Shown: piece by piece, positions 45,251 to 60,237 of the stretch
Layout of the letters: each line of letters starts with the position of its first letter
Position numbering within the stretch: position 1 is the first letter of the stretch
The notes under the pieces: generated by a model
The model's input: the letters and a program-made list of their open reading frames with translations, nothing else
Databases searched by the model: none
Told to the model about the DNA's origin: nothing
Source of the DNA: Bretschneidera sinensis
Taxonomy: Eukaryota; Streptophyta; Magnoliopsida; Brassicales; Akaniaceae
Direction: 5' to 3'
Length of the DNA stretch: 64,000 nucleotides
Assembly: GCA_023935145.1 (NCBI GenBank)
Contig: CM043701.1
Span: 69,607,317-69,671,316 of the forward strand
Program-made: the position numbers and the translations under genes

Positions 45251-46613
45251 GAGAAGATAAAGTGATAAAAGGGGAGAAAAAAATGCAATCTATTACATAT
45301 AATGAGGGATAATCAGTTTCTAGAACATTAATTGATTAATTACATTCAGTAAGTGAAAAACATGAGTTATTATTTCCCAAATCATAGTATTTCTAAACTT
45401 ATTTCGTCTTAAAAAATTTTGTCATGTCATTATTTTTTTAATAATATAAATTAAAAGAGCAAAACCTATTAATATTACAGCATCTCTCTCTTAAAAGAAA
45501 CCCTATTAATATAACAGCTAGCATCTTTCTCTTTCTCATATCCCTCTCTTCCTTTTTTTTCACTTTCTTCACTGTTCATATTTGCCTACCCTAGCAGGTA
45601 ATTTTTTTTAGCTTTTTTATTTTTTTTAATTAATTGAATAAAATTTGAACATAAACAAAATTTTGAAGCTGTGTACAAAGAGAATGTTTATTCTTATTGG
45701 ATTAGGGTTCTATCATTTTTTTTTTTATTTAACTTAATTCTCTTGAAATCTACATACAAAATAATTCATTATAGAGCACCACTAACTATAAATAACAGAA
45801 AGCTTGTCAAGACTCAAGATTAATCTAATTGGCCTTTTTATCTTTCATTATATATTATATATTATTTGTTATTATAATTATTTTTTACTTTTCTTAGAGG
45901 AAGATGAAAATTATAATTATGCCAATAATTAATTTACAATTAAAAATAATCATTTGAAAAGGTAACTATAAATTTTCAATGAAAAAATGAAATTAAAAAG
46001 TGCAGTTACATGTAAAAAGCAAATGGTTTTGTAGATCTTTCTAAACTAATGGCTGATATTAGTTGAGAACTTCTCTAGATTTAGCTGGACATTTTTGTCG
46101 ATTATCACTTGGTTTTCTACAAAATCCACAATACACTTTTCTTCATTTTTCTTTGATGTTCATCTCATTTCGAGCAAACGCGTCTGTAATAAGGGAAAAT
46201 GAGAGAGAGAGAGATTGCCTTACCTTGTGGCGAGAAACGAAAAGCCAAGGTAGGCAAATATGAACCCTGAATATGGCAAAGAAGAAAGAGAGAATCAAGA
46301 AATAAAAAGAGGCTAACTGTTATGTTAATAGGGTTTCTTTTTTAAGAGAGATATGCTTTAATATTATTAAGTTTTGTTCTTTTAATTAATATTATTTAAA
46401 AAATAATGACATGGCAATTGATGCAACAAAAATACTAGAATATAATAAATAAGTTTAAAAATCCGTTGTTTGGAAAATAAGATTTTCAAACACAATACTT
46501 TATAAAAAAAAAACTCTGGAAAACATTATTGTTCAGGAGAAAATAAAGTGGTGAAAAGAGAGAAAAAAATGCAATTATATAGTTAAGGGAAATCAGTTAC
46601 TAAAACATTAATT
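45251..46613. repeat. direct repeats of about 80 bp flanking the TIR element
   Basis: 45251-45333 and 46537-46613 share gagaa(g/a)ataaagtg, gagaaaaaaatgcaat and aaaacattaatt-type blocks in the same orientation, outside the inverted-repeat element at 45364-46489. Confidence 0.65.
45364..46489. mobile_element. non-autonomous element with long terminal inverted repeats
   Basis: The left arm (about 45364-45597) matches the reverse complement of the right arm (about 46240-46489). Shared blocks include catgtcattatttttt, ttaaaagagcaaaac (a/g variants), tctctcttaaaa, gaaaccctattaa and ttcatatttgcctacc. No transposase. Long TIRs with non-coding centre resemble MULE-type or foldback elements. I could not define the exact ends or a target duplication. 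Confidence 0.65.
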
Positions 46614-46923
46614 TGGTTTTTAGTCTTTTATTTGATAGAAAATTTGTGCATATACATATTATAGATTAGAATATGAATCATATACATATTATTAGTTTAG
46701 AATATGAATTATATGTCAAATACACATGAGGCAATTAGTGTAAAGAAATGTATTTTATATTTTATATAGGTGTATCAGATTGGACTCATCCTCCAAACAC
46801 CCTGGCCACTTTCTTTCTTTTTTTTTCGTATTTTAGTATTGTCATTTATATTCACAATTTTGTGTAGTAGTTTTAATTATCTAAATGTTTTGAAAAAAGA
46901 AAACATCAATGTTCACACATACA

Positions 46924-46971
<48 letters not shown>

Positions 46972-47506
46972 TACTTTAATGAAAAATAACACTACTAGCA
47001 TTTGTTCAATTCATATAAATTTCATTCTTAGTCATGCATTTTTTAGTTCAACCAAACTAAATTGAGAATTGGAATGAAATAATTTATTTTCAATGCACAA
47101 CCAAACGCAATCATTAAAATTACAATTCAATACCATCAAACCAAAACAGACTTAGAAGAATTTGGAAGGATAATCATTATATGCTTTCTTTTACTCTCCT
47201 CTCCTTCAATCCAAACATACCCTAACAATAGAATATATTCATGGAAAGGAAGCAATCCACTAGAGCAACAGCTACCCTTGGCATAAAAAAAAATTCAATC
47301 CTACTCATGAAATATTGTTCTGGGCATACTCAAAAATCCATAATGTAATTTAAAATTTGAAAAAGAAAGGGCAAAAAATCATCTCATGGTCCATTATTTC
47401 ATCAAATCTGGATGCAAATCAAAACTTCAAAGTCTTCTCTTACATGACCAGACCACCCTAAGCCCAAAACAGTTGTAAGACGACCTCAAGAAACAGTAGT
47501 CAATCC
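46614..47506. other. intergenic and RPS11 downstream region
   Basis: Contains a (AT)n microsatellite at 46928-46968. The part next to 47506 should hold the RPS11 3' untranslated region; I cannot fix its end from sequence. Confidence 0.5.
46928..46968. repeat. (AT)n microsatellite
   Basis: 41 bp of uninterrupted AT dinucleotides. Confidence 0.95.
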
Positions 47507-50496
<2,990 letters not shown>

Positions 50497-50576
50497 GATA
50501 CGTAGTTCTCCAGAGAATGTGACGCAGCAATGGAGGAGATAAGTGGGAGAGCTAGTATCTGTAGCTTCACTACGAC

Positions 50577-50640
50577 AAACCCTAAATCTAATTTAAGACA
50601 TAAGGGACATATATGGGCTTTTTACAAAAGATATTGGGCT
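50577..50640 (-). promoter_or_regulatory. RPS11 promoter: telo-box and two site II motifs
   Basis: AAACCCTAA (telo-box, plus-strand reading) lies at 50577-50585, about 80 bp upstream of the ATG. TGGGCT lies at 50614-50619 and again at 50635-50640. The pairing of a telo-box with TGGGCY site II motifs (TCP-factor sites) is known from plant ribosomal-protein promoters, where it links expression to dividing cells. No TATA box is evident close by. Confidence 0.8.
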
Positions 50641-51591
50641 TAACAAATGGTAGGCCGCTGAAAAAATAAAGAATAATGCCAGAATCTCCTACTAATGGTT
50701 AACGTCACAAGTTTACATTAGGTTATATATTAAAATATCATATGTAAATTATATGATAAAATATTTAATTTATTTATTAAATATTTTAATAAAAAGATCG
50801 TGTTATTTATATAAGATTTTTTAATACAAAGCTCATTGTGAAATTGACGCGTTAGTAGGTAAGATGAGGTTCTTTTATATTGATATGGAGTCAAATATTA
50901 TTAAAAGAAATCATTTTAAGATGGGCAAAAATAATAACTTTTCAAAATAATTATAACTGTACCATTAAAATTTAGTAACTCTCATATTACAATTCTTTTT
51001 TCTTTTAATATTTATGGAGTTTCCATGGACTCTCGTGGATGCACTGAGTTAGCATGATAAAAGTGAATCTCTTACACAAAAGATGGAAAAATGAATTGAG
51101 TTAGCATGATCAACCTTAATTCTATTTACTCTATGAATTATTAGCTTGTTTGAGAATGTTAAAAAAATTAACTTATCACTTATCAATATCATATTATAAA
51201 TAATATTTGAATTATTTTTTTAAAACAAAATATTTATTTAGTATTTGGATAACTCTACTTAAATTTTTAAATAAATTGCGAATGTATGTGGTAAAAAAGT
51301 GTTAAAATCAACTTAAAATAATAAAAATGGCCCACAGGGTAAGAAGGATTTGGTTTCTATCATCTTATTGGCATATTGATTTCCAATTAAATTCTCAACC
51401 TCAAAAATTAAAATGCCAATAAAAACTCGTTCATTTTCAGTTGCCACTCTCCAAATTGAAAGCTTTTTCCAACCAGTACCCAAGAAAATGGTTCTTATAC
51501 AAGACGAGTGACTTGTTTGTTGGATTAAACAAAAATGAAAATAACAAAATTTTTAGCAAGCAACCACAAACCAAATTATCATTATAACTAT
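50641..51591. other. intergenic DNA upstream of RPS11
   Basis: AT-rich. No coding signal or repeat recognised. Confidence 0.5.
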
Positions 51592-52162
51592 TGATGCTGA
51601 AAAAAAGGTTAAGGGTATTGTTGTAAGACTAGATTTGGGTTGGATAAGATAGATGACTGAAATTGGCCACGTTCTTTTGTCCACATTAACTTAGTACACG
51701 AACTCCTGCAAGGAAAGCCACCTAGAGTTTGGTTCTTTGGGAAGGACCCTCCGATGGTCTAGTCATTAAGTGTACCATGATAAAGTGAAAGTAAGGGCTA
51801 CTGAAATACCGAAGTGAGAGAGAGAGAGAGATGAAATGGTTCTAGTTGTGAAACTTTCATTTATGAGGCCTTGAGCCTCTTTATATAGGCTCTAGAGATC
51901 TCATCTTCAGAGGATCTGGAATGGATCCCACCAGGGATCTTATCCCATGTCTTTAGGTCTATGCCAAGGGGTCTTCACCCATGCCATTTAAGTCTATGAG
52001 TCACGTAACAGCCTTATCCCATACCTTTGAGTCAATTCATAATCTTACCCAATGTCTTTAGGTCTGTACTAGGGCGTCTTGACCCATGCCGTTTAGGTCT
52101 GTGAGTTATGTCAAGATCCACGTGTCCAAATTTTTTTGGGTAGGATATTCCTGCCTATATCA
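51592..52162 (-). mobile_element. Tat-type 3' LTR
   Basis: Plus strand TGATGCTGAAAAAAAGG ... CCTATATCA. Contains a TATA-like ctttatataggc near 51881 and a short (GA)n run near 51820. Confidence 0.85.
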
Positions 52163-52350
52163 TATATCGCTCACTCCCTTGAAAGCCTTTAGGAGTTTTT
52201 AAGGGAGTTTAGTGTTCTCTCTTGTGATGTTAATGATATCTTCATCTCGGTAAGGTATCTCAGTGACGCCTTATATGGGTAAGCATATTGGTTTTCCTGT
52301 GTTGGCTTCGTGGGCTTTAGAGAGCCTCAATGGAATTATGAAGCCCTTAG

Positions 52351-52592
52351 GGATTTAATTCCATCTCGGTATGGGCTTCACTGGACCCTAACAGAACTGT
52401 GTGGCTATAGAGGCCTTAATTCCACTTCGATGTTCAGGGCTTCAGTGGGCCCCAATGAATCGCGTGCTTTTAAGGCCTTAATTCCACTTCTGTATGGGTT
52501 TCAGTGGGCCCTAGCGGAATTACGTGGTTACGGAGGCTTTAATTCCACTTCAATGCTCAGGGCTTTAATAGTCCTCAAGGAGTTGTGGAGGT
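52351..52592. repeat. tandem repeat, four units of about 62 bp
   Basis: Units begin at 52351, 52413, 52475 and 52536 with (g)(c/a)(c/t)tttaattccacttc-type sequence followed by gggcttcagtgggcccy-type sequence. A more diverged unit may precede at 52300. The repeat lies between the 3' LTR and the antisense ORF remnant. Confidence 0.85.
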
Positions 52593-52946
52593 TGTCTTTA
52601 GGCCTTTAATATTCATAATTACGATAAGGTTGGCTTCTTAAGGTGCTCCTTTTGGTTACAAGAGTTAATGATGAGGACATTTGGATTGTTTGAATGCCCC
52701 TTGTTTTGTCAGATTTAATAGCGTGGGAGATGAGTTAGCGAAATATTTTTGGAAGTCATTAATGACGGGACTATAAAATGAAGACTTAGGGTTTCGATTT
52801 TCTTCTTATTCCTCATTTCCACAACTCTTAGTTCATGCTACTTCATCTTTCAGAGTTTCTTCCTTTTCCACCTGCAGATCTACTTCCTCTTTCCTCCAAA
52901 ACTTTTCGGTAAGATTCTCCATTCCTTTTCTTTCATTTTTACAATC

Positions 52947-53330
52947 ATGTCTTCTCAATCATAATCTGAGGTTAAAGTAATAAATGGTGAGACTTTTGAA
53001 GGTGAGAGTAGAGAGAATGAGACTTCAAATCTTGAGATCTTTTCGAGGGATGCTAAGCTTGGTGAATCTTAGGGATTCAAAGCTAGGTTTGAAAAAAGCA
53101 CATTAACCCGTGAAGAACTCTTCACTATTCACGAAAAGCATTTTGTCCCCCCACTTTGGACCTCTAAGCATATTAATGATCATATTAGGGCCTGTACACC
53201 CTTAGAGAATGAAGGGTCCTTTCTTCTGACTTGCTACCTTGATTATCAGGTTTAAGGTTTCCTCTTAACCTTGATATGAAATAGATAATAAATGACTTCA
53301 GTGTTTGCCTTCAATCCTTCTTCGTTCTAT
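52947..53330 (+). pseudogene. antisense ORF (aORF) of the Tat element, N-terminal relic
   Basis: On the plus strand, opposite to gag-pol, a CT-rich leader (52800-52946) leads to MSSQS at 52947. The frame continues past stops as SEVKVINGETFEGESREN, LTREELFTIHEKHFVPPLWT and GSFLLTCYLDYQV. After a frameshift near 53251 it reads RFPLNLDMK-IINDFSVCL. The CYLDY...GFRFPL...hydrophobic pattern resembles the plant 'putative gypsy type transposon' (transposase_28) family. Tat elements are known to carry antisense ORFs at this place. It is broken and truncated by about residue 125. Family match is by eye only. Confidence 0.5.
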
Positions 53331-54000
53331 ATCTCATTTAACAGTTGGACTCGGAGGGAAAATTTTCCCACCTCAAAAGAGACCACAGCCTCAAACCTAA
53401 AAGCCAAGAAAAAAGGGGTCTCGCCTGTAAGAGACCGAAGTTTTGTTCTGTATGCTATAGTATGTGGAAGAGTTCCTGAACCCAAAGTCCTTTTGCGTCT
53501 TCCATTCTCTTTTTCAACATGTGCGGTATTGTCCTGTTTATGATTTCGACCAAACCATTAGCTTGACGGTAGCCCACAGAAGCCAATCTGTGATCAGTTC
53601 TAAGCTCTTAACACAACATATTAAGGCGAGCGCTTCAAACTGCTTTTATTATCTATAACCATGGCTAATGGAATTCCAAACCAACAAACTATTGACTTAT
53701 AGACGAAGTCTTTTGCCTTCATGTTGGTGATCTTAGTTAAGGGTTTGGCTTTTTCCTACTTTTTGAAGTAGTTAGTTGCCATAATTAAGAACTTAAGCTG
53801 ACATAGTGCCTTGGAGAAAGGTTCCAGGATGTCGATACCCACTTTGCGAAAGGTATTGAGCTGGTGATGACAGTCAAGGGGTTGGTAAGACGACGAGGAA
53901 TAAGAGCAAACTTTTGGAACTTGACACACTTTTTGATGAAGTCAGTGGCTTCATCTTTCAGCATCGGTCAGTAATACCTTTAGCTCAGAATCTTGTTCGT
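53290..54000 (-). pseudogene. Tat-type integrase relic
   Basis: Minus-strand pieces: CQVPKVCSYSSSSYQPL near 53930, GIDILEPFSKALCQLKFLI (first catalytic Asp, about 53850-53790), DFVYKSIVCWFGIPLAMVIDN (second Asp as Asp-Asn, about 53700-53650), then HVEKENGRRKTLWVQELFHI and RTKLRSLTGETPFF. Several stops and frameshifts. The region past about 53290 runs into the antisense ORF. Confidence 0.75.
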
Positions 54001-54289
54001 TAGAGCTTGGCCATCGAGACAGTTCCTGCAAACTTTTTCATGGATTTTTATCAATGCATAGTCATCTATTCTTGGAGTAAGGAACTTCAAATATGGCAAA
54101 GTGAAGGATCTTATATAAACGCATCCCTTAATCAGTTTATGGGAGCTCACCATTTTGCAAATCTTGATAATGGGAATCATCTAGTTTGGTGTGTTGTTTA
54201 TGTCTATTACCTCGGCATCTTTAATGTTGGGCTAGACAAGAGTTCGATATATATAACTCGGGGTAAGTCTATGGTCTTCGAGGATGCTA

Positions 54290-54680
54290 ACTATGCCAAG
54301 GCATCGACTTTGGCATATTTGGCTTTGAGTACTCGAGTCACTTTCATCTGCTTGAAATGCTTAGCTGATTCTTTTACATTAGCTAGATATTTGATCATTC
54401 ATTCTCCTCTGGCTTCAAACCCCCTTGATAATTGGCTCGCCACCAACTGCAAGTCACTAAAGACTTCTAATACTTCAATCATAGGAGACATGGCTAGTCT
54501 CATTCCTACGATAAGGGCTTTGTACTCAACTTTTAGTTGGAAGCCTTGAAGTTGAATTAGAGTGCATACCCAATTGTAAAGTCTTCAGGACTGATGAGGA
54601 TGAGTCTAGCATTAATCCCCAACGCATTAAAAGACCCATCTATAAACAACTTTTAGCTAGGTAGTTCGGATTGAGGTTCG
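54290..54680 (-). pseudogene. Tat-type RNase H relic
   Basis: Minus strand reads VDGSFNALGINARLILISPE, then QLKVEYKALIVGMRLAM, EVFSDLQLVASQL, ARGE and KYAKVDALA, the gypsy RNase H domain with D-E-D positions recognisable. The longest plus-strand open frame of the region (54007-54549) is only its antisense shadow. Confidence 0.75.
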
Positions 54681-55399
54681 ATTTGTTGTTCTTTTGCAGG
54701 ACGGTCAAGAAATGTGCACTCAACAACAAAGTCTACAAGGGCTTGGCCATTGATGTCTGGCCAAGGCTTGAATGTGATCTTAAACCCGTCCAGCTCTGTA
54801 GACCAGTTCACAAGTTGGCTTGATAGGTCAGGCTTCTAGAGGACTTGGCACAGAGGGTGATTAGTAAGAATAATGACCAAGTACAATTAGAAGTAAGGTC
54901 TCAACTTCATGGCCAATATGATAATCACATAAGCCAGCTTTTCAATGGGCTGATACCTGACTTTAACATTTTGAAAGACTTGATTGACGTAGTAAATGGT
55001 CCTTTAGATCTTTCCTTTTTTCTCGGATCAGTACTGATGCCACGACCACTTCACTAGAAACTAAGTACAACAATAACTCTTCTTTTTCATTGAGCTTGGT
55101 CAAGAGAAAAGACGAGCTCAAATATTTTGTCAATTCTTCAAACGAGGCTTAACACTCTTCAATCCACTAAAACTCCTTAATCTTCTTCAAAGCTTTGAAC
55201 AAAGGCAGATACTTTTCTCCAAACTTGGACATGAACTAGCCAATGGCAGTGATATGACATGCAAGCTTTTGTACCTCTTTCACTATTCGAGGTGCCTCCA
55301 TGTCTAAAATTTCCTTGATTTTCTACATATTAGCCTCTATTCCCATTTAGGTCACGATGAATCCAAGAAACTTACCCGAAGTGACTCCAAACACACACT

Positions 55400-56010
55400 T
55401 AAAGGGATCCAACTTCATTTTGTGCTTCCCCAAGACCAAGAAGCACTCTTCCAAGTCAGCTATATGGTTTGCTGCTTATAAACTTTTGATGAGCATGTCG
55501 CCTATACATATTTCAATGTTGCAATCTTTCTGGTCCTTGAACAGCTTATTCACTAATCTCTAATGAGTGGCACTAGCGTTCTTGAGTCCGAAGGGCATCA
55601 CTTCGTAGCAATAAAGACCATTCTCGGTTACGAATGTTGTATTCTACTGACATAGTTCATTTATTGACCATTCTCGGTTATGAATGTTATATTCTACTGA
55701 TCTAGTTCATTTATTTTGATCTTGTTGTACTCGAAATAGGCATCCATAAAGCTCAGTATTTCATAGCCCAAAGTTGCATAAACTAATTAATTTATTCTTG
55801 GCAGGGGATAGCTGTCTTTGAAACAGGCTTTGTTGATATATATGAAATCGATGCAGATTCTATACTTTCCATTCGATTTTTTTTACTATGATGCCATTGA
55901 CAATACATTTGGGGTAATCTATTTTTGATAAAGCCAGCCTCTAGCAGCTTCCTGACTTTTATGTCTATTTCTTACTACCCTTCTTCTTCTAAATGGCAGG
56001 CTTATACTCA
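55400..56010 (-). pseudogene. Tat-type reverse transcriptase relic
   Basis: Minus-strand blocks: DIKVRKLLEAGFIKN near 55960, CIDFIYINKACFKDSYPLPR near 55850-55800, ILSFMDAYFEYNKIKINELDQ near 55760-55700, and the downstream block around 55600. Two copies of a 50-bp segment (55616-55665, 55666-55715) interrupt it. Reading frame changes several times. Confidence 0.75.
55616..55715. repeat. 50-bp tandem duplication in the Tat RT relic
   Basis: Copies begin gaccattctcggtta at 55616 and 55666 and differ at about four bases. Confidence 0.88.
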
Positions 56011-56251
56011 GGATCGATGTTAAGGAAATGGACCATCACTTTATATCAATGCTCGATATATCTACCATTGACCACACGAAGAGGTCTTGACTGTCCCTTA
56101 AGAATGAGATCAACTCTACTCAAAATCCACACTAAAAACTTGATTCAATTTGAACCACCTTCTCACTTCCCTCATCATCTATAAAAAAGGATTAAGATAA
56201 GTTCTTCTACGGGATTCCCCATTGGGTTCTTCATTTTATCTCTAAGATTTT

Positions 56252-56503
56252 CTATTTTAGGACATTGGTATTATCCTTGCTTCTTACTAAGTCCATATAA
56301 TAGTTTTGGGTTGTAGATTGATTCTTTCTGAATTCTCTCACTCTAGACTCGGTAGGAAATTTCATCTTAAGGTGGTAGGTGGATACTATGACTTTCATCA
56401 TAGGGCAGTAGAGGATGGCATTATAGGAAGGGGGAATATTAATCACCATAAAGGTGCCCATGTTTGTGGTCTGGTGCTGTGCAGTTCCTACTATGACTGG
56501 CAA
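56252..56503 (-). pseudogene. Tat-type protease-RT linker
   Basis: Open over 83 codons, with MVINIPPSYNAILYCPMM and VIVSTYHLKMKFPTE, the conserved stretch after the aspartic protease in Tat elements. Confidence 0.75.
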
Positions 56504-57411
56504 GGTGATATTACCTTTGGGGTAGAATGATCCCCATAAAAACCATACAACGGGTACCTCATGGGTTTTAATTTTTCATAAAGCATTGTAGTATAAGATG
56601 TCTTAGGATAAGCCATTGTCCACTAGGATCCTCTCTATTGATAAATTGGCAACAACAATAGTGACCATGAATGCATCATCGTGAGGGAATTTAACTCCTT
56701 CCAAGTCTTCGTCTGTGAAATTGATTATCTTTTATGTTTGGCTTCTCTTGCTTGGTCCTTCTATCGAACCCCCAAATCTTGCATAATTTCAGCTAGAATT
56801 TGTTCATTCTTTGCCATGGGTTGCTCTTTGAAGATAATTCAAATAATGTATGCATTATGAGCATTATTCAACTTCTTGTCTATGGTACATTACCCTTTTC
56901 TCAACTTTTGCTTCGATCTCGATCCCTGCCTTCAGGAATTCTTCTTTTCCATTTTCTCTTACAGGGATTTGGACTTCCTCTTCTAGGTGAATTTCTTTCC
57001 TGCCCTATTTTCACATACTTCTTCAAGTACCTTTTCTTGGTCAGGTCTTCGATCTAGTTCTTTAAGTGCTTGCATTCATATGTATAATGACCATGATCTT
57101 TATAAAATCTTGAGTATCGACTCATGTCTCGCTTAGCAGTGGATGACTTGATTTTCGGGGGCCATCTGACAATGTCTTGATTGGCTATCTCCCTTAGGAG
57201 GTCCGAACTCGATGTGTTGAAAGGAGTGTAACTCTCGAACCCTCGGGGTCTTGTCTATGATTTTTTTACTTTTAGGGGCATCGTCTCAGTCCTTTTTTCT
57301 GGTTCGTCTTTGACTTTGACCCATCTGTTTTTTTTTTCTTGCCCTATTAAAGTATCTTTTCTATTCCTTCTAAAGGCTTGATCTTCATCGACAATGATAA
57401 ACTCGTTTGCC

Positions 57412-57990
57412 TTAGCCAAAAAGGGTTGTCATCGAGTGAATCTGGTTCTTAGATAGATAATTGTTGAAGTCTGAAGCCTGAAGATCGTTGATAAAAGCCA
57501 TCCTTGCTACCTTCTGGTTTAAATCTCGAACTTGCACTATAGTTGCCATGAACGATGAGATATAGTCTTGAAGTGGTTCATCAACCAATTGGGTAAAATT
57601 GATGAGACTTCCACTGTCTTCTTTGGTCTTCAACCGCTGAAGAAATAAGTTGCAAACTGCTCACGTAGATCTTTAAAAGACCTGAGGAATCCAAAAGGCA
57701 AGTATGAAAACCAGGTTCTTTCTGTTTCCTTAAGTATGATAGGAAAGACTCTCACATTACTGCCTCAGAGTGCCCATGGATGAACAATAGAGACTTGAAG
57801 GTCTCCAAGTGATCAATTGGTCAGTTCTTCTCTATATAGGGTTCGATGTTAGACATCTTGAAGTTTTCAGGCACCTTTATTTCCATGATATCTTCTGAGA
57901 AGCAGTTTCTTGCAGTCCTAATATCATTTAGGATGTTCAGCCAACTAGTCTTTAGAGCGAGGTCTATACACTCATTCATCTACTTTAACT
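57412..57990 (-). pseudogene. Tat-type gag relic
   Basis: Minus strand 57633-57412 reads DSGSLINFTQLVDEPLQDYI, FMATIVQVRDLNQKVARMAF and FNNYLSKNQIHSMTTLFG, the retrotransposon Gag domain. The upstream half lies in other frames (57900-57660). Structural particle protein, inactive. Confidence 0.75.
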
Positions 57991-58612
57991 GTTAAGATAC
58001 CTCGAGATGTCCTCATTTTTCATATCTTCTCCGATGTTAGGAGTCAAACACGAATTCTTCTTCATTCTTATTGGGGGCTGGTCTCTAGGTACTAGACCTG
58101 TGGGTTTCGCTATATTGAGTTCTGCTTCGACCCCCTTCTCCTATCGCCTTTGTACCGGTTATCACTCCGACTAGAAATCTTGGTTATCTCTATTTCTTTC
58201 CTAGTTAGGACCACACTGGATTCCTGAAGGCACACTTGGTCGAGTTGAGGTCGGATCGTGTCTGATATCATGTGCACGACTAGTGTGGCTAGGGTGTTAT
58301 ATCAGCGTCGGAACTCCTCATGCTTAGCTTGGCTGAATAAGGCTAAAAAAATTCTCTGCTAGACTGATTTTTGTTGGGCTAGACTAAACCCACTCACCAT
58401 GGACTTCAGGGCTTTGTCGACTCCCCAAAGGCTGATGAAGGTTATACCTGTCCGTGTGCTCTAGAATTTCTATCTTTATTCTTTCTTCTTCAATTGGCAA
58501 GTTTATAGAACTTCTCAAGGTTATATTGGAAGGTGGAAGAGGCAGAGGAGGTAGCTTCTTTTGCAACATCTTTAGATCAATTTTTTTGTTCCCATAGATG
58601 GCACCAATCTAT

Positions 58613-59164
58613 TGATGTCGAAAAGAAGATTGAAGGTATTGTTATCAAAATGAATCTGGGTTGGATGAGATAGATGATTGGTATTGTCCATGTCAACTTG
58701 GTACACAAACCTTTGTAAGAAAAACCACTTGGAGTTTGGTTCTCCAAGAAGAGCTCTTTGACGGTATAGTCAGTAAGTATACCGAGATTAAGTGAAAGGA
58801 TGGGCTAGTGAAATACCGAAGTGGAAGAAAGAGTCGAAGTGGTTCTAGTTGTGAAACTTACATTTATGAAGCTTTGAGCCCCTTTATATAGGCTATAGAG
58901 ATATTATTTTCAGAGGATCTAGAGTGGGTCCCACCAAGGATCTTATCTCATGTATTTAGGTCTGTACTAGAGGTCTTGACCCATGCAGTTTAGGCTTGCA
59001 TGTCATGCCACAACCTTATCTCGTATCTTTGAGTCATGTCAAAGTCTTACCCCATTCTTTTAGGTCTGCGCTAAAGGTTCTTCACCCATGTCGTTTAAGT
59101 CTACGAGTCACATCATGGTCCACATGTCCAAATTTTATTGGATAGGGTATTTCTGCCTATATCA
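58613..59164 (-). mobile_element. Tat-type 5' LTR
   Basis: Partner of 51592-52162, with the same ctttatataggc near 58883. The PBS-position sequence lies at about 58591-58610. Confidence 0.85.
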
Positions 59165-60237
59165 ATAGCTTTACACAATTTTTTAGATCTAAAAAAATAT
59201 TTTTCATTTTTATCCAAGTAAATGAATTTTATTCATCAAATTGCTTACAACATAACTTAATTATTATGAGTTAAATAGTCAACGGTTGCTCACATGGGAC
59301 TTACAACATCATCTCAAAAAAAATGGTGGCCGTGGTGGTGGGTGGTGGCAATGGATGTGACGATGGTGGTGGGTTTATGAGGTGGAGTAGACAAAATTCT
59401 TGGAAGAAAGGGAGTAGTTGAGGCAGTTTGGGATTATGGTGGTGGGCCCATGCTCATCTCCGTACCAGGTTTTTATTAAGCCTCTGCCATTGTCTAAGGT
59501 GAAGGTTTCAATGGTGTTGAGGTTTACGAGAGTTTGCACAGAGATATGGGAAGAGTGATGAAAAATAGCACTGAGAGGTTACTATTGAGAGGGGCAGTAG
59601 AGTGAAATTAAAAAATAATAAGGGTAAAAAGGGTTTTCAGTTAGTCAAAGCAGATTATAATCTATGGGCTGATTTGAGAAGCTCCATACTTCTTAAAATT
59701 CACTTATTTTCACTCTAAATTCTAATCTCTCCAAATTATAATCTTTTACAAACAATAAAATACAATCTTTATTCCACTTATAAGTTGGTTTGGCCAACTT
59801 ATACATGGAACCAATCAGGGTCTATATAGTGTTCAATTACTTTTCTGATCCTTGATCTAGAGAGTGATTATTTTGTTTGTGGAGTGTCTAGTCTTTTTCT
59901 CTACATTTTTAGGCTTAAAAACTTTACATATTTAGTTTACAACAACCTCATCTTCAGGCTTAGTGAGTATCCATTTTTGGATTTAGCAAGTGTGAATTTC
60001 ATTTTTAAATTTTAAAATATTTTTGAGGTTACTATTTTTTCATAAAATTTATGAGGGACCAATTATATTGAGATTCTATAATAATATAACAATGTAATAC
60101 CTCATGTTTTCAACTAAGGCCTGCACCTCAAAAAAAAATTGACTACTGCCACTGAGAGAAAAAAATGTAAAAAAGTGAGTTCCAACTAAATGGCATAAAA
60201 GGAAGGTAATAAGAATGTCATAAGAATTTGAAGTTAT
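59165..60237. other. intergenic DNA
   Basis: A GGTGGN-rich stretch at 59326-59395 is low-complexity. No gene recognised. Confidence 0.5.

Larger units (their letters stand above)
51592..59164 (-). mobile_element. Tat/Ogre-type Ty3/gypsy element with antisense ORF remnant
   Basis: LTRs 51592-52162 (3', 571 bp) and 58613-59164 (5', 552 bp) align throughout. Next to the 5' LTR the minus strand reads TTGGTGCCATCTATGGGAAC, close to the TTGGCGCCGTCTGTGGGAA PBS region I associate with Tat/Ogre elements. Gag, protease, RT, RNase H and integrase follow on the minus strand down to about 53290. Between pol and the 3' LTR lie an ORF remnant on the opposite strand and a 62-bp tandem repeat. Stops are very frequent, so this is old. 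No target duplication was found (ACTAT versus ATAGC). Confidence 0.85.

Noticed and set aside
52310..52609. 99-codon plus-strand frame with internally repetitive protein
   Set aside because: The repetition is the translation of the 62-bp tandem DNA repeat, not a protein family.
54007..54549. 180-codon open frame on the plus strand
   Set aside because: It is the antisense shadow of the Tat-type RNase H relic, whose motifs read on the minus strand. The translation has no recognisable domain.
59326..59395. GGTGGN-rich stretch as a glycine-rich protein gene
   Set aside because: No open frame of useful length with start and no promoter signal; low-complexity DNA.
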